NCBI GenBank assembly: GCA_015345905.1
Contig: JADDTR010000019.1
Span: forward strand, 514,228-578,227
Origin: Aotearoamyces nothofagi
Lineage: Eukaryota; Ascomycota; Leotiomycetes; Leotiales; Tympanidaceae
Direction of reading: 5' to 3'
Length of the DNA: 64,000 nt
Shown here: piece by piece, positions 59,847-64,000 of the stretch
Position numbering within the stretch: position 1 is the stretch's first letter
How the letters are laid out: every line of letters begins with the position of its first letter
The notes under the pieces: model-generated
What the model was told of the DNA's origin: nothing
The model's database searches: none
Seen by the model: only the letters and a program-made list of their open reading frames with translations
Program-made: the position numbers and the translations under genes

Positions 59847-60898
59847 CAGACGAGGGCGGTAGACAGTATAGATATAGAATCCCGGGGTGTGGGGCGTGGA
59901 GCTGTAAGGGTGAAGGTATAGATGAGATCTGTACTACAAGCAGAGCAGATTACGATATACTAGAGGCAATGAGAGCTTCGTTTACAAGACAGGAGTGCAA
60001 GAGACTGATGATGAGTATGAGTATACATTGAGGACTGCCTGGGGCCAGGAAGCATATATTATCATACAGACAGCGCTCCTTTTTCTGGCAGGCTCCCTGC
60101 ACAGCGAGGCTGGCGCATCGCCATTTTTAGCTGCGCATGGCGAGGAACATGGGTGCGGCTGACAGCGAATTCGCCTGCTGCTGCGCCTCCACCGCTGCTG
60201 CATGAAACCGACGCCGATTCCTCCATCCCAAGGATTTAACGCCGCCTTCAAAAGACCACAGCCGCGCATTGCTCCTCGGTCCTGGTGGTGCCGTGGAATG
60301 GGCTGTGACGCCTGAGATGCGACGCACCACATCGCCGTTCCAGGAGGCGCAAGCTGAGCTGCTGTCGGGCGTGGCATCTGACTCCGATATCCTGGGGCAG
60401 TGGTTGACTCCAGGGAGCCTTGCGCCTGTTACGAGTTATGGGTTGCAAGGTTGGGCTCCCCGGCATAGCCGTGGCATAGCCGGCAGAACGAGTGCTCCTG
60501 ACCTACAACTATGTATACTCGACGCCCCCCAACTCCCACTCGGCCGCAAAGCTGAACCCTCAAATGCGGCTTCGAGCAGGAGAGGAAGCCACAGTTGTGC
60601 GCCGGTCTCCAGAAGGTGCAGAACACATATGCAGCCTCGAGTGAAATGTGATAACGACCTGGCCTCTGCATGCAGGACACTGTAAGCGTCTATATGCGGT
60701 GCAGCCCCCATCCCGCTCCCCTATCGATGCGGAGATGGATGAGGCTGTGATTTATAAGTGCCCTGCTCCCCTATCGTTAGCCAGGGAGAAGAGCAGTGTT
60801 TGAGTATTGATATAAATCCTGCCAACAACACGATACCTGATCCATTTGTTGGTCCGGCACACGCATATTCCAGGACAAGAACAACTCCATCCACAGCG
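59847..60898. promoter_or_regulatory. Divergent promoter region of the patatin pair
   Basis: Just over 1 kb between the two start codons. Overlapping open frames at 60269-60711 on both strands have no domain. CTCCCCTATCG is repeated at 60715-60725 and 60766-60776, flanking a 40-base segment. Confidence 0.4.
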
Positions 60899-62516
60899 AT
60901 GAGTGCCAACAGCGCATCCTCGACGCCGCACCGCCGCAACGTGCTGACACTTGGTGAGTTGGAATGGCTGAGAGGGTATTGCTCCTAGCACAGGCGGCTA
61001 ACACGTGTCTGCTTCCAGACGGAGGTGGCGTCCGCGGTCTCTCGTCGCTCTTGATCCTTCAGAGACTGATGCAAGAAATCAATGCCTATATCGCCAAACA
61101 CAGAACGCCCAAGGAGACACACTCTGATGTATTGCCACATCAAGTGTTTGATTTTGTTGCCGGGACGAGTACTGGTGGCTTGATAGCTATAATGCTTGGA
61201 AAGCTGGGGATGACCCTGCAAGATTGTATCGACCAGTACCATATACTCTCGAGAGACATCTTCGGAAAGAAGCATATCCGAGGGAAGATCACCCACGGGC
61301 TTGCTCCTACCAGGTACTCGGGGCGGCACCTGCGAACGACCATACAGAATCTTATAAAAGATAGAGGCTTAAAAGTGGATCTGCCAATGATGGCCGAGAG
61401 TGGCCGAGATAAGATTGCTTGGTCAGTTCTAGAGAGCACCTGAGGAAGCTACTTGTCATTGACTAACTATCCCGCAGCGCGGTCATCTGTCGAGAACAGC
61501 ACAACAAGTCCAAATACTCGGACTTCAAACCTGGAGCTGTCTGTATCTGCAGCTATCCGTGCCACGAGACAATCCCTTGCCAAGTATGCGATGCTGCTCG
61601 AGCAACCTCCGCTGCACCGACTTTCTTTCCGGTGCAAGATATCAACGGTCGAAGCTTCGTCGATGGTGGCATGCAGTATAACAACCCGAGTCATGCTATT
61701 TTTGACCACTATATCCAGTATGACCAGCTCAGGGGACCCAGAAGGCTCTCGACCAATATCGAAGCGGAAGTGCCAACACACCGGCACAAAGATACCGACT
61801 TCTCGGTAGTCAGAATAGTCAATCTGGGCACCGGCACGAAACCATCCTCTCTGCCCCCTCGCCAGAGGGACACGTTTGCCAGCTTCGTGCCAAGCTTCAT
61901 CCGGATGGGGATCTTCTTGAAGCAGACGCTCACCGAGTTTGCTACCGAATCCGAGAATACAGCAAACATGATGGCCATCATCGCCTATATCTCCGGGGGC
62001 AAGATCGCCTTTGAGCGGTTCAGCGCAGACAACGGCGTCTGCTATCTCAAGCTGGACAGCTACAAGCACCTCTCAGAGATCAATGACCTGACTTTGAAGT
62101 ACCTAGCAAAGCCAGAAACGAAGCAGTCCTTGACTCGCGTGGGAAGAGAGATCGGAGCGGAATATCTCGACAGGATCCGCTCTAGGAGGCCCCCTGACGC
62201 ACCAGAACAGGATGCACCCACGCCTGTCCACAACAGCCCAAGCCTTCATGACCCTGTTTCAGCGGAGCCAGTCGACCCCGAAGCTGCAGCCAACGACGCA
62301 GCCAACGATCAAGGAAGGGAAGCGTCTTCCAGCGATACCAATCGAGACAGCAGCCATCTCGAGACTTCGACAGACCCGTCGACCCAAGATGCAGAAGTTG
62401 ATGACAGCTCCCGGAGAACAGCGTCCATCGGCCACGCAGCCGATCTATTAAACCCTGTCGCGTCTCTCAACAATCTCTCCGCTGCTGGAGCCAGGCCAGC
62501 CACTGTATGCGCTTAG
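60899..62516 (+). CDS. Patatin-like phospholipase, intact catalytic dyad
   Basis: Predicted acyl hydrolase releasing fatty acids from phospholipids or related lipids. Exons 60899-60953, 61019-61421 and 61478-62516 give 498 residues. The oxyanion DGGGVRGLSSLLIL (Asp19 onward) is created by the first splice. The nucleophile elbow is FVAGTSTGGLIAIMLG with Ser69, and the catalytic Asp215 is in FVDGGMQYNNPS. ATSAAPTFFPVQ precedes it, as in other fungal patatins. The last 110 residues are Pro/Ser/Asp-rich and disordered. No NB-ARC, TPR or ankyrin part follows, so it is not one of the NLR-like fungal patatins. It lies head to head with the Ser-less patatin-like gene. Confidence 0.92.
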
Positions 62517-64000
62517 CGTATTTATAAAAAAGTAAGGTACTGAATACTCATCCGGAGCGAGGAGAACAGCAGCTGTACGATATTTCTCTTCCGGAGTACA
62601 GACCATTGCCGTAGCAGGGGTCGCGCGCGCCGGGGGGGTTCAGGAGTGGGAGGGTTACTCTGCATACCCAAGCGGGGCGCCGCCAGCCCCTCCTTCTCGT
62701 GGGTTTCGGTGCAGAGTCCGATCCAGCTCCGCCCCAGCCGGTCGAGGTGAATGCTTTCTTTTTATTACTACTACCGCCACGCACACCGCTTCGAGCCAGC
62801 TGGCCGTCTCGCGAGAGGGGTCGAAAAACCCCCCTCCGACGGCCGGGTGCGTGCCCTGCTTTTCATAATCCTGGCAGGCAACACTTCTAGGTAGCGACTT
62901 GCCGAATGTCGGATCTGGAGATATCACATGACCGCATGTCTCTCTCCCTCTCTTCTCATTCTCTCTCTTCTCCCTCCCCACCGTTCGCAGTACAGCCCTC
63001 TCCGGCCCACATCTCTCTCCAACCCACGCCCCGTTCAGAAACCTTAATCGCGCAACAGACGGGAACACAGATCCCGAAATTCCTAAGCTCGATCCTTGGT
63101 ATCGCGCTTTGCTATATATATAACATATACTGCTGCTGCTTCTATCGGTCTAGTCGACCCCCGCATTGAAAAGGCGGTTAGATGCGAGTGCAGAGTACGG
63201 TGACGCTGCAGGGACTTTCTGGGGGGGAGCAGGGTTCGACTCCCTCGTCCTCGGTCTTTCGGCCGGGGGGTTGTTTGCTAGGGCCGAGGCGGACCGGCCT
63301 GGTTGCTACAGTTGCTGGTCGGGGTGGTGGAAGGAATAGGGGGTCACCGCAGCGCTCCAAGACTCACCCTACAGGTGTCGCCTCGGGCAACATGCGAAGC
63401 TATGCAGAGAGATCCAGCTTGGTTCGGCGAGAAACAACTTGAATAAACGAGAAGAAAGTGTATGTTATATTATATCATCGCCAGGAGCTGTTTAAATAGC
63501 CTTATCTGCAAACGATTCGAGTTTCGATAAATATTTCCTCGGTCGTAAAAAATGCTAGCCTGGAGAGTAATGCTTCGTCGTGGAAGGGATGGCGTTGATT
63601 GAGGGTTGTAGCAAGGGAAAAAGGACACATATGTAGATTATTAGGGCAGAGGATATGTTGGACAGCTATACATGCTTCGTAGGGAATCAATACCAGTCAC
63701 GCGTTTTTAGAAGTCTTCGTTGAGAAGTCTTCGAAACGATATTGCTGCCCTTTTGTGAAGAGGGCGCGGGAAGGATCGGCTTGCTATGACTGTGGGTATT
63801 GGGTTGTTGTAGATGGACATGTTAAGAAACAGTATACAACTACTGGTCACTTTTACACAGGCGGGTGCAGGGCAGGCCTCGAGCGTTCTCGAGCCGCACG
63901 ATAGCTCGTCTACATCTCGGATAGAGGAGTGGGGAGGGGGGGGGGGGGGGGGGGGGTAGCCGGCGGGCTTCGTTCAAAACCGAGCGTGCTGGGCACGGCC
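62517..64000. other. Intergenic to window end
   Basis: No supported gene in 1.5 kb. Short frames at 62655-63068 (minus) and 63182-63442 (plus) have no domain. Contains a CT-rich stretch at 62937-62980, TA-rich sequence at 63112-63128 and a long G run near the end. Confidence 0.5.
63936..63956. repeat. Poly-G run of about 21 bases
   Basis: Uninterrupted G homopolymer preceded by GGGGA. Its length may be inexact in the assembly. Confidence 0.85.

Noticed and set aside
60899-62516. Patatin as the effector part of an NLR-like immune protein
   Set aside because: The reading frame ends in a disordered tail with no NB-ARC/NACHT or repeat domain, and no such gene lies downstream within the window.
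63225-63255. T-arm-like sequence GGGTTCGACTCCC suggesting a tRNA
   Set aside because: The stem and TTCGACT loop fit, but no matching acceptor strand or A box lies at the right distance upstream; no cloverleaf could be drawn.

Overview
The window looks like nuclear DNA of a filamentous ascomycete (Pezizomycotina). Most genes are cut by short introns of about 45 to 110 bases with GT (three times GC) donors and YAG acceptors. Gene spacing is 0.3 to 2.2 kb. The proteins are typical of moulds: a hybrid histidine kinase, a Zn2Cys6 regulator with its cluster split by an intron, a fungal F-box protein, DHA2 drug-type transporters, GH47 and GH5 enzymes and patatins. No class or genus is assigned. Gene models were spliced by eye; nearly all give an uninterrupted frame that joins recognised motifs.

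Layout. 1-7 kb: the 5' part of a DHA2 transporter and a PAS hybrid histidine kinase (both minus). 9-13 kb: a class I methyltransferase (minus) and a seven-exon F-box protein (plus). 13.6-18.6 kb: importin Kap120 (minus) and peroxin Pex2 (plus), sharing a 325-base divergent promoter. 19-27.5 kb: a second DHA2 transporter (minus), a Gly/Gln-rich low-complexity protein and an EDEM-type mannosidase with a PA domain (both plus). 27.5-34.5 kb: a GC-rich, repeat-dense block holding adenine phosphoribosyltransferase and an unidentified multi-pass membrane protein. 34.5-41 kb: a Myb/SANT-like protein and a Zn2Cys6 regulator (both minus), the latter divergent from an 88-residue small protein. 42-45.6 kb: two tandem alpha/beta hydrolases, the second an epoxide hydrolase. 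45.8-51.4 kb: an ANCHR-like zinc-finger protein (minus) facing away from an unusual protein with two cyclic-nucleotide-binding-type domains, an F-box and leucine-rich repeats. 52-57 kb: a mitochondrial Bax-inhibitor family protein and a secreted exo-beta-1,3-glucanase. 58.4-62.5 kb: two divergent patatins, one with its catalytic serine replaced.

The genes do not form one pathway, and I see no biosynthetic cluster, transposon, rRNA, tRNA or CRISPR. The points most worth following are the pair of an intact patatin and a patatin-like pseudoenzyme, the cyclic-nucleotide/F-box/LRR fusion, an almost cytosine-free tract of 390 bases at 57.6-58.0 kb, a sharp base-composition change inside the epoxide hydrolase, three GC-AG introns, and the unidentified membrane protein and 88-residue protein.
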